This document shows positions 16,754-26,028 of a DNA stretch of 64,000 nucleotides, piece after piece. How positions within the stretch are numbered: position 1 is the stretch's first letter; each line of letters begins with the position of its first letter. The notes under the pieces are model-generated. The model had not been told where the DNA came from. It ran no database searches and was given only the letters and a program-made list of their open reading frames with translations. This DNA comes from an uncultured Lachnospiraceae bacterium. Its GTDB lineage: Bacteria; Bacillota; Clostridia; Lachnospirales; Lachnospiraceae. The stretch covers positions 62,001-126,000 of the forward strand of contig CANRFJ010000004.1 of NCBI GenBank assembly GCA_947629865.1. Reading direction: 5' to 3'. The position numbers and the translations under genes were made by a program.

Positions 16754-17866
16754 TTACATTTCCATCAAAATATCGCGGATCTCCCGCTCGTCCACCGGAC
16801 GGGCATACACCTCGTCTCCAAATGTCATCACCCCGCCGATTCCCCTCTGGAATACAAAGCGGAGTTTCCCGTCCCTCACCTTTTTGTCGGTGTAGAGTTT
16901 TTTTACCAGCGCCTCCCTGTCAATATAATCCGGAATCGTCACTGGCAGACCGATCTTCTCTAACAGGGCAATCACCCGATCCCGCTCTCCCTCCGTGAGG
17001 TATCCCGACCGGCAGCCGAGCCTCACCTGGGCCGCCATGCCGATCGACAGCGCCTCGCCGTGAAGCAGTGTGTAGTCGCTGACCGTCTCAATCGCACGTC
17101 CCACGGTATGACCAAGGTTCAGTATCTCCCTCAGATTCTTCTCTCGCTCGTCCTGCATGACCACCCGGTATTTCACAGAGCAGTTTTTCTCCGATATGTA
17201 CTCGCACGCCTCCGGCTCACAGTCCAGTATCGCACCGCAGTGGGTTTCCAGATAGTCAAAAAACGCACTGTCGGCCAGACAGGCGTGCTTGACCGTCTCA
17301 GCCAGTCCGTTCATGAGATGACGCCTCGGCAGGGTGCGCCATGTGTCAATGTCCACATAGACCTTCAGGGGCTGATAGATCAGACCGATGAGATTGGTTG
17401 CCAGTTCCGTGTCAACCGCCGTCTTGCCGCCGATAGAGGCGTCTGCGGCCGCTAACAGGGTAGTGGCAAAATTGATGAAGGGAACGCCGCGTCCAAAGGT
17501 TCCCGCCACAAATCCAGCCAGATCCGTGACGACGCCTCCTCCCACGGCGATCACACAGCAGTCTCTCCGGTACTCCTTTGCGAGCATCGCGTCTTCCAGT
17601 TCTTCCTTTGTCCTCCGCACCTTGCTTTTCTCCCCGGCCGGAAATACAAACAAGTCGCCCTGATAGCCTGCCTCACGCAGGGCGGCCAGCACGGGTTCTC
17701 CGTACAGCGGTTCCACCGTCGAATCAGTAATCACCGCAAACTTCCTCCGGTTCCCCGCCAGTCCGTCCCGTATATCCTGTATCATAACGGGAATCAGATC
17801 CCGTCCGATCTGCACCTCATAGGAGTCATCTACTACTTTTTTAAGTTCAACCTGAAACCGGCTCAT
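16754..17866 (-). CDS. aroB: 3-Dehydroquinate synthase
   Basis: A 370-residue NAD- and metal-dependent enzyme of the shikimate pathway that converts DAHP to dehydroquinate. Seen are FPAGEKSKVRRTKEELEDAML (about 75-95), the GGGVVTDLAGFVAGTFGRGVPFINFATTLLA region (about 108-138), and the metal ligands in NGLAETVKHA and NLGHTVGRAIE...LLHGEALSIGM. The length is typical. It precedes lemA on the same strand and has its own promoter. DAHP synthase, the enzyme that feeds it, is far away at 58866. Confidence 0.95.
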   Translation of the reverse strand: MSRFQVELKKVVDDSYEVQIGRDLIPVMIQDIRDGLAGNRRKFAVITDSTVEPLYGEPVLAALREAGYQGDLFVFPAGEKSKVRRTKEELEDAMLAKEYRRDCCVIAVGGGVVTDLAGFVAGTFGRGVPFINFATTLLAAADASIGGKTAVDTELATNLIGLIYQPLKVYVDIDTWRTLPRRHLMNGLAETVKHACLADSAFFDYLETHCGAILDCEPEACEYISEKNCSVKYRVVMQDEREKNLREILNLGHTVGRAIETVSDYTLLHGEALSIGMAAQVRLGCRSGYLTEGERDRVIALLEKIGLPVTIPDYIDREALVKKLYTDKKVRDGKLRFVFQRGIGGVMTFGDEVYARPVDEREIRDILMEM

Positions 17867-17935
17867 AAGATCCTTCCTTTCATAATGGACAGAGCCTTTA
17901 TGCTATCCTTTTCGCCGCCTCCGCCCTCTATTCTC

Positions 17936-17964
17936 AGTATATCTTATGAGCGCCTGTTTCGCAA
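17936..17964 (-). promoter_or_regulatory. Promoter of aroB
   Basis: Minus strand -35 TTGCGA (17959-17964), 17-bp spacer, -10 TATACT (17936-17941). It is divergent from the glmS promoter 11 bp away. Confidence 0.65.
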
Positions 17965-17974
17965 GTATCATTTC

Positions 17975-18003
17975 TTGACATTTGGCATAAGAAATGGTAC
18001 GAT
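17975..18003 (+). promoter_or_regulatory. Promoter of glmS
   Basis: -35 TTGACA (17975-17980), 17-bp spacer, -10 TACGAT (17998-18003). Transcription would begin about 24 nt before the ATG, leaving no room for a glmS ribozyme. Confidence 0.75.
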
Positions 18004-18033
18004 TTCATAGGATATGGAAAGGAGATTAAAACC

Positions 18034-19875
18034 ATGTGTGGAATTATTGGATATGTTGGTATAAACGACGCAAAAAAAGCGTTGATTAACGGTTTACAGA
18101 CTTTGGAATACCGGGGCTATGACAGTGCCGGCATCTCTTATTTTACCGGAGGCGCCGACGGTTCTGCCGGTGAAATACGGACGATCAAGACAGTGGGAAA
18201 AGTATCCTGTCTGAAGGACAAGGTAAATCAGACGGCTTCTGAAGATCAGACTACCTGTGGCATCGGCCACACCCGCTGGGCTACCCACGGAGGTGTGTCC
18301 GACACCAATTCCCACCCCCATACGGCCGGTAAAGTAACGCTGATCCACAATGGTATTATTGAAAATTATAAACAGTTACAGGAAGAACTGGCGGAAAAAG
18401 GGCTGACGCCCGTATCCCAGACGGACACCGAGATTGCTGCCATGGTCATCAACGACTGCTACACCGGAGATCCCGAATCCGCTATCCGCCGCGCCATTGC
18501 AAAATTAGAGGGCGCTTATGGCTTCTGCATTTTATTCTCCGATTTTCCGGACACGATTTATGCCGTGCGAAACGGCAGTCCCCTGGTGGCGGCTCACACA
18601 GACAAGGGCTCCATTATCGCATCGGACATGGTGGCTCTTGTCAGTTACACCAAGCACTACTTTGTGTTGAAGGAAGGGCACATCGCCAGGCTGACCAAAG
18701 ACGAAATTCTTGTGAGGGACGAAAACGGCGAGCTGTACGGCCCGACCATCCACCACATCAGCTGGGATGTGGCGGCGGCCAAGAAGGGCGGATATGATTA
18801 CTTTATGATGAAGGAAATCCGTGAGCAGCCGGACGCCCTCCGCAATACTATTCAGCCCCGTATGGTAGACGGTCTGCCGGATTTTTCCGCAGACGGGATA
18901 AACGACGATCTGTTCCGGAACATCAGTCGCATTATCATCACCGCCTGCGGGACTGCCATGCACGCGGGCCTCATGGGGAAAAATATGATCGAGCGTCTGT
19001 GCCGGGTACCTGTAACCGTGGAGATTGCTTCGGAATTCCGTTACCAGAATCCGATTATTGATGAAAACACACTGTTGATAACGATTTCCCAGTCCGGTGA
19101 GACGGCCGACACGCTGGCCGCTCTCCGCCTGGCAAAAGAGCGGGGCGCCAAAACCCTCTCCGTTGTCAACGTAAAAGGTTCCTCCATCGCTAGGGAGAGC
19201 GACTATGTCCTGTATACCCATGCGGGGCCGGAAATCGCCGTGGCGAGTACCAAGGCCTACAGCGTACAGGTAGCTGTCATGTATCTGATTGCCTTCCGCT
19301 TCGCGCTATTCCTTGGGAAAATCACCCGACAGGACGCGGCCGGATATATGACGGAAATGCTGAATACCATTGAGCGGGTTAGCGAGGTGCTTGACTACGA
19401 TAACCAGATCGAGAGCATCGGAAAACGTCTCACCAAAGCCTCCGACATTTTCTTTTTGGGACGCGGGCTTGATTACGCCCTCTCCTGCGAGGGTTCCCTG
19501 AAATTAAAAGAGATTAGTTATATACACTCCGAGGCCTACGCCGCCGGTGAGTTAAAGCACGGAACGATCTCCCTGATCACCGATAACGTACCGGTCATTG
19601 CCGTAGCCACCCAGCCGGACGTTTTTGCAAAAATGATATCCAATGTCCAGGAGGTGCGCTCCCGCGGAGCCAGGGTGATCCTCATCACCGGGCCGGACGT
19701 CGCCGTTGACGCCGCCCTCTGCGACCACCATGTGGTTCTGCCGGAAATCAGCCCCTTGTTCGCTCCTTTTTTAGCCGCTGTCGTCCTCCAGTATCTGGCC
19801 TACTATGTGGCAGTGGAAAAAGGATTGAATGTTGACCAGCCAAGAAACCTGGCCAAGAGTGTGACGGTAGAGTAA
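18034..19875 (+). CDS. glmS: Glutamine-fructose-6-phosphate aminotransferase (isomerizing)
   Basis: A 613-residue enzyme that makes glucosamine-6-phosphate for peptidoglycan and other amino sugars. The N-terminal glutaminase begins MCGIIGYVG, with Cys2 as the nucleophile after Met removal, and shows RWATHGGVSDTNSHPH (about 90-105). Two SIS domains follow (about 290-430 and 460-600) with ITACGTAMHAG and ISQSGETADT. The C terminus LAKSVTVE is invariant in the family. A strong AAGGAGATTAAAACC precedes the ATG. The gene is monocistronic. Confidence 0.97.
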   Translation: MCGIIGYVGINDAKKALINGLQTLEYRGYDSAGISYFTGGADGSAGEIRTIKTVGKVSCLKDKVNQTASEDQTTCGIGHTRWATHGGVSDTNSHPHTAGKVTLIHNGIIENYKQLQEELAEKGLTPVSQTDTEIAAMVINDCYTGDPESAIRRAIAKLEGAYGFCILFSDFPDTIYAVRNGSPLVAAHTDKGSIIASDMVALVSYTKHYFVLKEGHIARLTKDEILVRDENGELYGPTIHHISWDVAAAKKGGYDYFMMKEIREQPDALRNTIQPRMVDGLPDFSADGINDDLFRNISRIIITACGTAMHAGLMGKNMIERLCRVPVTVEIASEFRYQNPIIDENTLLITISQSGETADTLAALRLAKERGAKTLSVVNVKGSSIARESDYVLYTHAGPEIAVASTKAYSVQVAVMYLIAFRFALFLGKITRQDAAGYMTEMLNTIERVSEVLDYDNQIESIGKRLTKASDIFFLGRGLDYALSCEGSLKLKEISYIHSEAYAAGELKHGTISLITDNVPVIAVATQPDVFAKMISNVQEVRSRGARVILITGPDVAVDAALCDHHVVLPEISPLFAPFLAAVVLQYLAYYVAVEKGLNVDQPRNLAKSVTVE

Positions 19876-19925
19876 CTTAAAAGAGACTGATTGCGCTTTA
19901 TATATGACAATATTTCTGAACATAT

Positions 19926-19987
19926 AAAAATCCAACCGATGAGGGAATTTGATGCGAAGCATCTCCCCTCCAAATCGGTTGGATTTT
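19926..19987. terminator. Two-way terminator between glmS and the Cache chemoreceptor
   Basis: Stem AAAATCCAACCGAT (19927-19940) / ATCGGTTGGATTTT (19974-19987), with an inner hairpin GATGCGAAGCATC in the loop. T-rich sequence follows on the plus strand (CCATTTTTT) and on the minus strand (TTTTTATATG). Confidence 0.8.
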
Positions 19988-20006
19988 CCATTTTTTACTC
20001 TATTTC

Positions 20007-22007
20007 CTATACTCTGAAAGCAGCCACTGTCCGGTTCAGTTCCTCACCCAGTTCAGAAAGTCTCTTGACTTGGTTCAGTACACTGGTGGAATTATCGCTT
20101 GATTCTCCCGCGGACTCGCCAATATTTTTCATGTATTCAGTGATATTGGCAATGAGTTCGTTGATATTGGCAATGGACTGGTTTACGCCTTCCATGCTGA
20201 CTGTCATCTCCTCAGAGGAGGCGCCCAGATCGCTGGACATCTCGTTGTAGAAGACCGCATCTTCCTCGTACTGTCTGGCGGTGGAAATCATATGCTTGTA
20301 GTCCTCCACTACCTTGTCATTCATGAAATTCAACAGCTTCTCCGAGCTGTCTGACAGACTGGATACGCTCTTGATAATCGCCTCTGTGACCTCTTTGATC
20401 TTATCCACTGCCTGTCTGGAGTCGTCGGCCAGCACACGGATTTCCTCTGCTACTACGGCAAAGCCCTTGCCGGACTCTCCCGCCCTGGCCGCCTCGATGG
20501 AAGCGTTCAGCGCCAGCAGGTTCGTCTGCGTACTGATGGCGAGTATCTCCTCCGTCAGATTGTTGATCTCATCTACGCGGCGGCTGTCTGCAATCGCCTT
20601 TTTCAAGTCCTCTTTTGTATCGTCGTAGAGTTGATTTGCCTGTTCGCTGGACTCCACGGACACCTTGTACAGTTCCCTTGCGCGTTTGAGTATATCCGTG
20701 GACTGCAGGGCTGCCTGATTTGCCTTCTCAGCCACCTGCTCGACCGCATTTCCCATCTCCTCGCCGGTAGCATGGATTCCCTCAGACAGTTTATTGGCGG
20801 AAACTGTGTCGTCAAATACCTCGGATACCGCCTTGCGAATCTTGGATATACTGGAATCCAGGGCCGACATCTGGTCGGAAGCGTTCTCAGAAATCCTCTC
20901 AATCTGCTCCGCCTCGTTCTTGGTACTCATAATAATATTGCGCATCTGCCGTTTCACATTGGCAGTGGCCACCTGTATCTGCTCGGTCTCATTTTTGCAT
21001 TCAGCCGGAATCGTCTTATCGGCTACCGCATGTTCGGAGAAATCGCCGGAGGCAAAAGTCTTCAGCGTCTGTACCGGCTCCAGCATCTTGCCGATGATAC
21101 CGGCCATGATGATGACGACGAGCACGATCGCTATGACAGCGATGATGACTGCCAGTATAATCATATTCACCACCGTTGCGCGGACATTAGCGGACGGAAT
21201 CACAACTCCCAGTTTCCAGTTGCAGTCCTCGACCAGTCCCGTTGCAAAATAACTGCCTGTGCCGTCATAGTCCTTCGCTGATACAATCTTGCTCCCCGGA
21301 CTAGCCAGTATATCTGCTATGTCCGGCAATATATCCTTTACGGCCGTAGCCGTATCCTCGGTCGGTTCATAGGCGTCGTTTTTGTGAGCTACATAGTTGT
21401 CGCTGCTGTCCGTCAGAAATCCGTACACGCCTTCTTCGTAATTGATGCTGGAAGTAAGATCCGTCACCGTAGTCAGTTTGACGTCGGCTCCGATGACCGC
21501 CACCACCTTGTCGTTTACAAGAACCGGCGCGGCAATCGTCGTACACATCTGGTTTGTGAGCACGTCCCAGTAGGGATCGGTAACGACCGTCTTACCGGCC
21601 TCCGCCGCCTGCTTATACCAGCCGCGCTCCACCGGATTATAGCCCTCCGGAATCTCCGCCTCGGCATTGGACTGGTAAAAACGGGAATCACTCGTCCCAC
21701 AGTACAGATTCAAAAGTTCCTCCCTGTCCCTGGCATGGGTGTCAACCACTTTCTGGAGGAAGTCCTGCTTCAGATCTCCGGTGACTTCAATAGACCTTGC
21801 CGTCCCCGTGGCCATCATCATCTCACCCTCGATCCAGGTATTGATCTCCTCCGCATACTTGTCCGCCTGAATCTGAAGTTCATCCTTCTGGTTATCCAGG
21901 ATTCTGCTTCCGGCAATCGTTATGATTCCTATTGTGATAATAAGAATGATTGCCACAACAATTACAATAACACTTATCGTCAGTCGTCCCTTAATTGTTT
22001 TTCTCAT
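20007..22007 (-). CDS. Methyl-accepting chemotaxis protein with Cache sensor
   Basis: A 666-residue receptor: membrane helix (about 7-30), an extracytoplasmic double-Cache domain (about 35-270) containing [25 protein letters not shown] and [16 protein letters not shown]-type strands, a second membrane helix (about 277-300), HAMP, and the signalling rod. Its tip [31 protein letters not shown] is intact. dCache domains of this kind often bind amino acids or other small metabolites; the ligand here cannot be named. The frame opens with TTG at 22019, but the ATG at 22007 gives MRKTIKGRL and a better-spaced GAGG. It lies 37 bp after the DUF4867 gene and may be read with it. Confidence 0.9.
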   Translation of the reverse strand: MRKTIKGRLTISVIVIVVAIILIITIGIITIAGSRILDNQKDELQIQADKYAEEINTWIEGEMMMATGTARSIEVTGDLKQDFLQKVVDTHARDREELLNLYCGTSDSRFYQSNAEAEIPEGYNPVERGWYKQAAEAGKTVVTDPYWDVLTNQMCTTIAAPVLVNDKVVAVIGADVKLTTVTDLTSSINYEEGVYGFLTDSSDNYVAHKNDAYEPTEDTATAVKDILPDIADILASPGSKIVSAKDYDGTGSYFATGLVEDCNWKLGVVIPSANVRATVVNMIILAVIIAVIAIVLVVIIMAGIIGKMLEPVQTLKTFASGDFSEHAVADKTIPAECKNETEQIQVATANVKRQMRNIIMSTKNEAEQIERISENASDQMSALDSSISKIRKAVSEVFDDTVSANKLSEGIHATGEEMGNAVEQVAEKANQAALQSTDILKRARELYKVSVESSEQANQLYDDTKEDLKKAIADSRRVDEINNLTEEILAISTQTNLLALNASIEAARAGESGKGFAVVAEEIRVLADDSRQAVDKIKEVTEAIIKSVSSLSDSSEKLLNFMNDKVVEDYKHMISTARQYEEDAVFYNEMSSDLGASSEEMTVSMEGVNQSIANINELIANITEYMKNIGESAGESSDNSTSVLNQVKRLSELGEELNRTVAAFRV

Positions 22008-22044
22008 AATTGTTTCCAACCTCGCTTTTTCTGCAAACGGTATA

Positions 22045-22671
22045 TTATCCTACAAAAATATTCTCTCCCTTTAGTCCGTTATAAGCCCCCTCAATTCCCG
22101 CATCGGAATGGGCAATAAGCCATTTGTTCCGGGCAGTGAGAAGTTTGTCCTCTCCAGAGCCCTCCGGTTTTACCTCAAAATCGAGATTGGTGTCCCGGGG
22201 CAGTACCACGACGCAGCGGAATCCCTGTCCATCCACACTGCACGGCGCATAGTGGAGCGTCGTCGCATACACCTCAATCATCGTTCCGGCCGGCACGAGA
22301 AATGCCTCAATCTTAGACGTATCATAAGTGAAATCATCTTCAATATCCTGCTGGGAACCAATTAAAAGAATCAGATCCGTGCAGGCCACATTGATCTCTG
22401 ACGAGCGGTGGTACTCCACGGCATTGAGCAGTGTATTGTGCCCATTGCAATAGCCAATCTGAATCGGCAGACCGCCATAAAGACGGTCGGTAAAGTCCTT
22501 CATCACAGGAAGTTTTTCCAGCTCCGCATCGGACGGAATATAAATGACGTCGTCCGGACAGGGCGTCTTTGCCATCTCCCGAATCAGTTCATCAATTTTA
22601 TACTCGTCCGTCAAAATGCGTCCGTACTTTCTGAATGAAGCATCTGTAACCTTTTGGATTTTAATACTCAT
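22045..22671 (-). CDS. DUF4867 family protein
   Basis: A 208-residue soluble protein matching, by general appearance, the DUF4867 family of Clostridia. The middle ([23 protein letters not shown], then [20 protein letters not shown]) looks like a cupin-type beta barrel with possible metal ligands in EYHRSSE and the TLHYAP strand. Related folds act on ureidoglycolate or sugars, but no reaction is known here. The ATG at 22671 is preferred over 22677 because it is eight bases from GGAGG. Divergent from a LysR regulator, a layout in which the regulator usually controls the neighbour. Confidence 0.65.
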   Translation of the reverse strand: MSIKIQKVTDASFRKYGRILTDEYKIDELIREMAKTPCPDDVIYIPSDAELEKLPVMKDFTDRLYGGLPIQIGYCNGHNTLLNAVEYHRSSEINVACTDLILLIGSQQDIEDDFTYDTSKIEAFLVPAGTMIEVYATTLHYAPCSVDGQGFRCVVVLPRDTNLDFEVKPEGSGEDKLLTARNKWLIAHSDAGIEGAYNGLKGENIFVG

Positions 22672-22705
22672 ATACATTTCCTCCGTAATAAAAATAACTG
22701 TATTC

Positions 22706-22734
22706 AGTATACTACGAAAAGAAATCTATTGCAA
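22706..22734 (-). promoter_or_regulatory. Promoter of the DUF4867 gene
   Basis: Minus strand -35 TTGCAA (22729-22734), 17-bp spacer, -10 TATACT (22706-22711). It is in the intergenic region shared with the divergent LysR gene. Confidence 0.7.
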
Positions 22735-22873
22735 GAACTCCCTTTTATTTTCCGAGAAATTTTCCAATTATTTGTAATTTTCTGGAAATTTTTACTTGAA
22801 TATGTAGGTTAATGTTGTGAAACGGCGTTTTATCTGTTATGATAAAAACATCAAGAACAGGCAGGTGAACCCG

Positions 22874-23854
22874 ATGACCGCACAACAGATTCAATATATC
22901 ATTACCCTTGCTGAAGAAGGGAGTTTTTCAAAGGCCGCCAAGAAGCTTTATGTCACTCAGCCCTCTATCAGCCAGCTCATCAAAAACATGGAGTCGCAGC
23001 TTGGTATGCCACTGTTTGACCGCTCCTCCACGCCTATCCGCCTCACCACAGTGGGACAGGCCTATTACGACGCCGCCAAAAAAATCCAGTCCACTGAACG
23101 GGAACTGGAAAACCGCGTGTTCGAGATAAATGAATTGAAGACCGGCACGCTCACAATCGGAACAACGCCATTCCGTGCCTCCTGTATGCTTCCGAGAAGC
23201 CTGTCCGCTTTCAAGTCTTCTTTTCCGGGCATACGGCTGGAAGTCATAACCTCCAATCCGGAGGAATTAAAAGCCCTTCTCCTGTCCGGAGAAATCGACA
23301 TATGTATTGAGACGGACACCTTTGATCCGGAACTGTTTTATACCGAGGAGTTATCTGTGGAGCACTATTACCTGGCAGTGGGCGCGTCACACGAATTTAA
23401 CAGACGCCATTCGGACTGTCAGTTGAAAGCGTCCGATATCACTTCAGATTCTCCGGCTCTTTACAATTGCGGGGAAATCTCCATAAGGGACTGTCTCCAT
23501 GAAGCATTTATCGTCCTGGACACAAAAAATAATGACCGGGACATCACCTTTGATTTTTTCAGCAGCGAGACACGGCTGCCGGAGATCGCTCTGCGGGCCT
23601 ATAATATAGAGACCATCTTTCACTGGATAAATTCCGGCCTCGGCATCGGCATTTTGCCGGATACGCTGATCCGCTTTGGCAACTTCCGCGAGCACCCTGT
23701 CTATTACCGCCTTCAGGAGCCGAAGGGCTGCTTTGGGATCACTGAGCGAAAAATTGTCGTGGCCTACAGCAAAAAGCATTTTCTGACGCAGACTGCTCCC
23801 GCCTACATCAATCTGTTAAAACAGCTGATTGGACAGGGCACCTGGAAGTTATAG
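22874..23854 (+). CDS. LysR-family transcriptional regulator
   Basis: A 326-residue regulator. The N-terminal winged helix-turn-helix reads MTAQQIQYIITLAEEGSFSKAAKKLYVTQPSISQLIKNMESQLG (residues 1-44). A linker helix follows, then a periplasmic-binding-like effector domain starting at TLTIGTTPFRASCMLP (about 93). The frame is open to 22817, but the ATG at 22874 places the HTH at the N terminus as in the family. It is divergent from the DUF4867 gene, which is its most likely target; the effector is unknown. Its last six bases overlap the convergent SGNH hydrolase gene. Confidence 0.9.
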   Translation: MTAQQIQYIITLAEEGSFSKAAKKLYVTQPSISQLIKNMESQLGMPLFDRSSTPIRLTTVGQAYYDAAKKIQSTERELENRVFEINELKTGTLTIGTTPFRASCMLPRSLSAFKSSFPGIRLEVITSNPEELKALLLSGEIDICIETDTFDPELFYTEELSVEHYYLAVGASHEFNRRHSDCQLKASDITSDSPALYNCGEISIRDCLHEAFIVLDTKNNDRDITFDFFSSETRLPEIALRAYNIETIFHWINSGLGIGILPDTLIRFGNFREHPVYYRLQEPKGCFGITERKIVVAYSKKHFLTQTAPAYINLLKQLIGQGTWKL

Positions 23855-24925
23855 ACCGGCTCCGCCCCACAGAAGTTTGAAATCCATATCGGAATAATCC
23901 CACCCGTCCGGATGTCTGTCCCTTCCGAGAATCACCGCCACATCATATTCAGACAGGGAGCCGTCCCCGCACAGATAGCGGCATACCCGGTTGCCCCATG
24001 CCATGGAGGCATAAGCCTCTGCCAGATTTACCAGCCGGCCATTGATCTCAATGCGCACATTGGCTGGATTTTTAATTTTGTCCTGAATAAATTCCATCAG
24101 AAGCATACGGCAGGTTATTGTCTTTCGGAATATGACATCACCCGGTTTTCTGTGCCGCATGTCCCGGCGGAGGCTGAGTATCTGATAGTTCAAAAAGGCG
24201 CCTGAATAGACGGGCTCGTCCGGCAGAGAAACTACCGGCTCTGCACCGGCCTCCAGACCGTCCATAAAATCGCATAGCATTTCTGCAATCCGATGGTGTC
24301 CGTTGACAGTGGGGTGCACATAGTCGCCCGCATACTCCTCCCAGGACATCTTGCCGCTCTGAACTTGACGCCACACCGTGCTGCCGATGTCCAGAACCGG
24401 CACCCGGTAGTGGGCGGCCGTCTTCTCCATGGCCCCTCTGGTGCACTGGCCCTGTTCGTTGCAAAACAGCAGAATCACCACGGCAATCTCATTCTTTAGA
24501 AACTGGTACACAAGCCCCTCCGTGCACTCCCACAAATACCGGTCGCTTGTGTCATTCATGGCATAGTCAATAAAAACAATGTCCGGTTTCTGCTCACACA
24601 ACTCTCCCGCCTTGAACAGACCGTTCGAGGACATGGTGCCGGACTCGCCCCGCTGTATGACGCGAATCCTGCCCCGCTCTTTCCATCTCCTCTGTATCTC
24701 CCGCCCGAAAACCGACACAAAGCAGTCTTCCCCCGGCACGCCCTCGCCCCTGCTCAGGGAGCCGCCCAGGAAGGCGATGGATAGTTTTTTGCTCTCTTGA
24801 AACGCCGCCATCTTCTGTCCCAGCAGACGGTATCTCTCGTCAATCATATACTTCCTCATTTCTGAGCGACTTGTCGCGAGGAGGCGATGAGAAATCTGCG
24901 TATGCAGTTTCTCATCTGCCATCAC
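23849..24925 (-). CDS. SGNH/GDSL-type hydrolase
   Basis: A 358-residue predicted esterase/acetylhydrolase without signal peptide. The catalytic serine lies in AFLGGSLSRGEG (about residue 56, block I), the block III Asn in IDYAMNDTSD, and the Asp/His pair in GDYVHPTVNGHH. A C-terminal beta-rich domain (about 230-358) is of a kind seen with carbohydrate esterases. The start is uncertain: the first ~22 codons lie inside a hairpin-rich element, GTG 24925 or ATG 24922 have no adjacent ribosome binding site, and the family-like start MRKYMIDERYRLLGQ at 24859 has none either. The nearest AGGAGG is at 24995-25000. Last gene of a carbohydrate cluster. Confidence 0.8.
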   Translation of the reverse strand: MMADEKLHTQISHRLLATSRSEMRKYMIDERYRLLGQKMAAFQESKKLSIAFLGGSLSRGEGVPGEDCFVSVFGREIQRRWKERGRIRVIQRGESGTMSSNGLFKAGELCEQKPDIVFIDYAMNDTSDRYLWECTEGLVYQFLKNEIAVVILLFCNEQGQCTRGAMEKTAAHYRVPVLDIGSTVWRQVQSGKMSWEEYAGDYVHPTVNGHHRIAEMLCDFMDGLEAGAEPVVSLPDEPVYSGAFLNYQILSLRRDMRHRKPGDVIFRKTITCRMLLMEFIQDKIKNPANVRIEINGRLVNLAEAYASMAWGNRVCRYLCGDGSLSEYDVAVILGRDRHPDGWDYSDMDFKLLWGGAGL

Positions 24926-24992
24926 AGCAATTTGTTTTCGCTCAGAAACAAATTGCTGTGTGAAAAATAGCTATCAAGCTATTTTTCACACT
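24857..24992 (-). repeat. Hairpin-rich element between the GH5 and SGNH genes (copy E3)
   Basis: Three strong hairpins in a row: 24886-24916 (13-bp stem with one bulge), 24923-24960 (perfect 15-bp stem CACAGCAATTTGTTT) and 24959-24990 (perfect 14-bp stem TGTGAAAAATAGCT). The outer ends, AGTGTGAAAAAT and CGCTCAGAAATG on the minus strand, resemble those of the copies at 13738 and 29286. Confidence 0.75.
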
Positions 24993-25013
24993 ATCCTCCT
25001 GTAGCGTTTGCGC

Positions 25014-25985
25014 TTACCACCATTTCGAGATAAACCGGCCGGTCTCTGTGAGATTTTTCTTTGTAAAGCCGCCGGTCTTCCTGCAGGACGCCTTGATGAG
25101 AGAGGCCGTCTCCGCCTTGTTGCACAGGCTCCACGCCACATGGCCGATTTTGTACTTTCTGAGCAGTTTCATCCACTTCGTCCCGCTCTTTTTGTCAATC
25201 TGTCCGTTGCCGGACGCATCACAAATATTAAATTCCGATACCAATACGGGCAATCCTGCTTTTCTGGCAGTGATAAGCTTCTGCCGGATATAATCCGTGT
25301 GGGTGGCCGCATAAAAATGCAGGGCGTACACAATGTTTTTCTCTTTTAAGGGCTTCTGCGCCGCAATATCCACGTCCTGAGACCATGTCGGGGTACCCAC
25401 GATGATTATGTTTTTCTTGTCATATTTGCGGATCCGCCGTATGACCTTAACGGCATAGGGGCGGACGTCTTCCTGCCATGTCACATCGCCGTTTGGCTCG
25501 TTGCATATTTCATAGAGAATATTTTTCTGTCCGCCATATTTTTTGGCAAAATGCGTAAAAAACTGCATTGCCTGTTTCTGATGAATTTTCGGATTGCCGT
25601 CGCTCAGTATATGCCAGTCGATAATGACATACATGCCCAGACTGGTCGCCGCCCGGACGCCCTCCTCCACCTTGCTATAGAGACTTTTGCTGTAACCGGC
25701 AGACGGATCGCTGTAAAACGCCAGCCGAATAGTATTGACACCCATCTTGCGCAGACTCTTAAAAGCGGACTTGTTGACATATTGAGGGAACCACGCGATA
25801 CCATGTGTGCTGACGCCCTTTAACTGTACCTTTTTCCCCGTCCGGCTTACGATATTACTTCCGGAGACCGACAGCCTCCCCCACTTTCCGACAGGAGTAG
25901 CCGCTCTCGCAGATGCGCCAGACAGCGCCGCTCCCGCTATTGTCAGAAGCAAAACCAATGCTCCCGTATACCATACTTTTTTCAC
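25014..25985 (-). CDS. Secreted glycoside hydrolase family 5 endoglucanase-like protein
   Basis: A 323-residue secreted (beta/alpha)8 glycosidase. Signal peptide about 1-29 (MKKVWYTGALVLLLTIAGAAL...ARAA). The acid/base glutamate is E163 in YEICNEPNGD and the nucleophile E251 in LVSEFNIC; HGIAWFP, RLAFYSD and DWHILSDG also fit GH5 beta-glucan hydrolases such as endoglucanases. The frame is open to 26165, but the GTG at 25985 is chosen because it begins the signal peptide and has GAAAGGA before it. It lies 43 bp after the polysaccharide deacetylase gene. The substrate, cellulose-like or another beta-glycan, is not decided. Confidence 0.88.
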   Translation of the reverse strand: MKKVWYTGALVLLLTIAGAALSGASARAATPVGKWGRLSVSGSNIVSRTGKKVQLKGVSTHGIAWFPQYVNKSAFKSLRKMGVNTIRLAFYSDPSAGYSKSLYSKVEEGVRAATSLGMYVIIDWHILSDGNPKIHQKQAMQFFTHFAKKYGGQKNILYEICNEPNGDVTWQEDVRPYAVKVIRRIRKYDKKNIIIVGTPTWSQDVDIAAQKPLKEKNIVYALHFYAATHTDYIRQKLITARKAGLPVLVSEFNICDASGNGQIDKKSGTKWMKLLRKYKIGHVAWSLCNKAETASLIKASCRKTGGFTKKNLTETGRFISKWW

Positions 25986-26028
25986 ACTGCATCTGTCCTT
26001 TCTTAATATCCGTTCTTTCCCGCCGGCC

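Noticed and set aside
17867-18033. glmS ribozyme
   Set aside because: An AGCGCC string at about 17948 recalls the ribozyme core but lies upstream of the promoter, and the rest of the core is missing.
25983-25996. A fourth hairpin-element end (GCAGTGTGAAAAAAG) at the GH5 start
   Set aside because: It is the GTG start and Lys codons of the signal peptide; no hairpins or second end follow.
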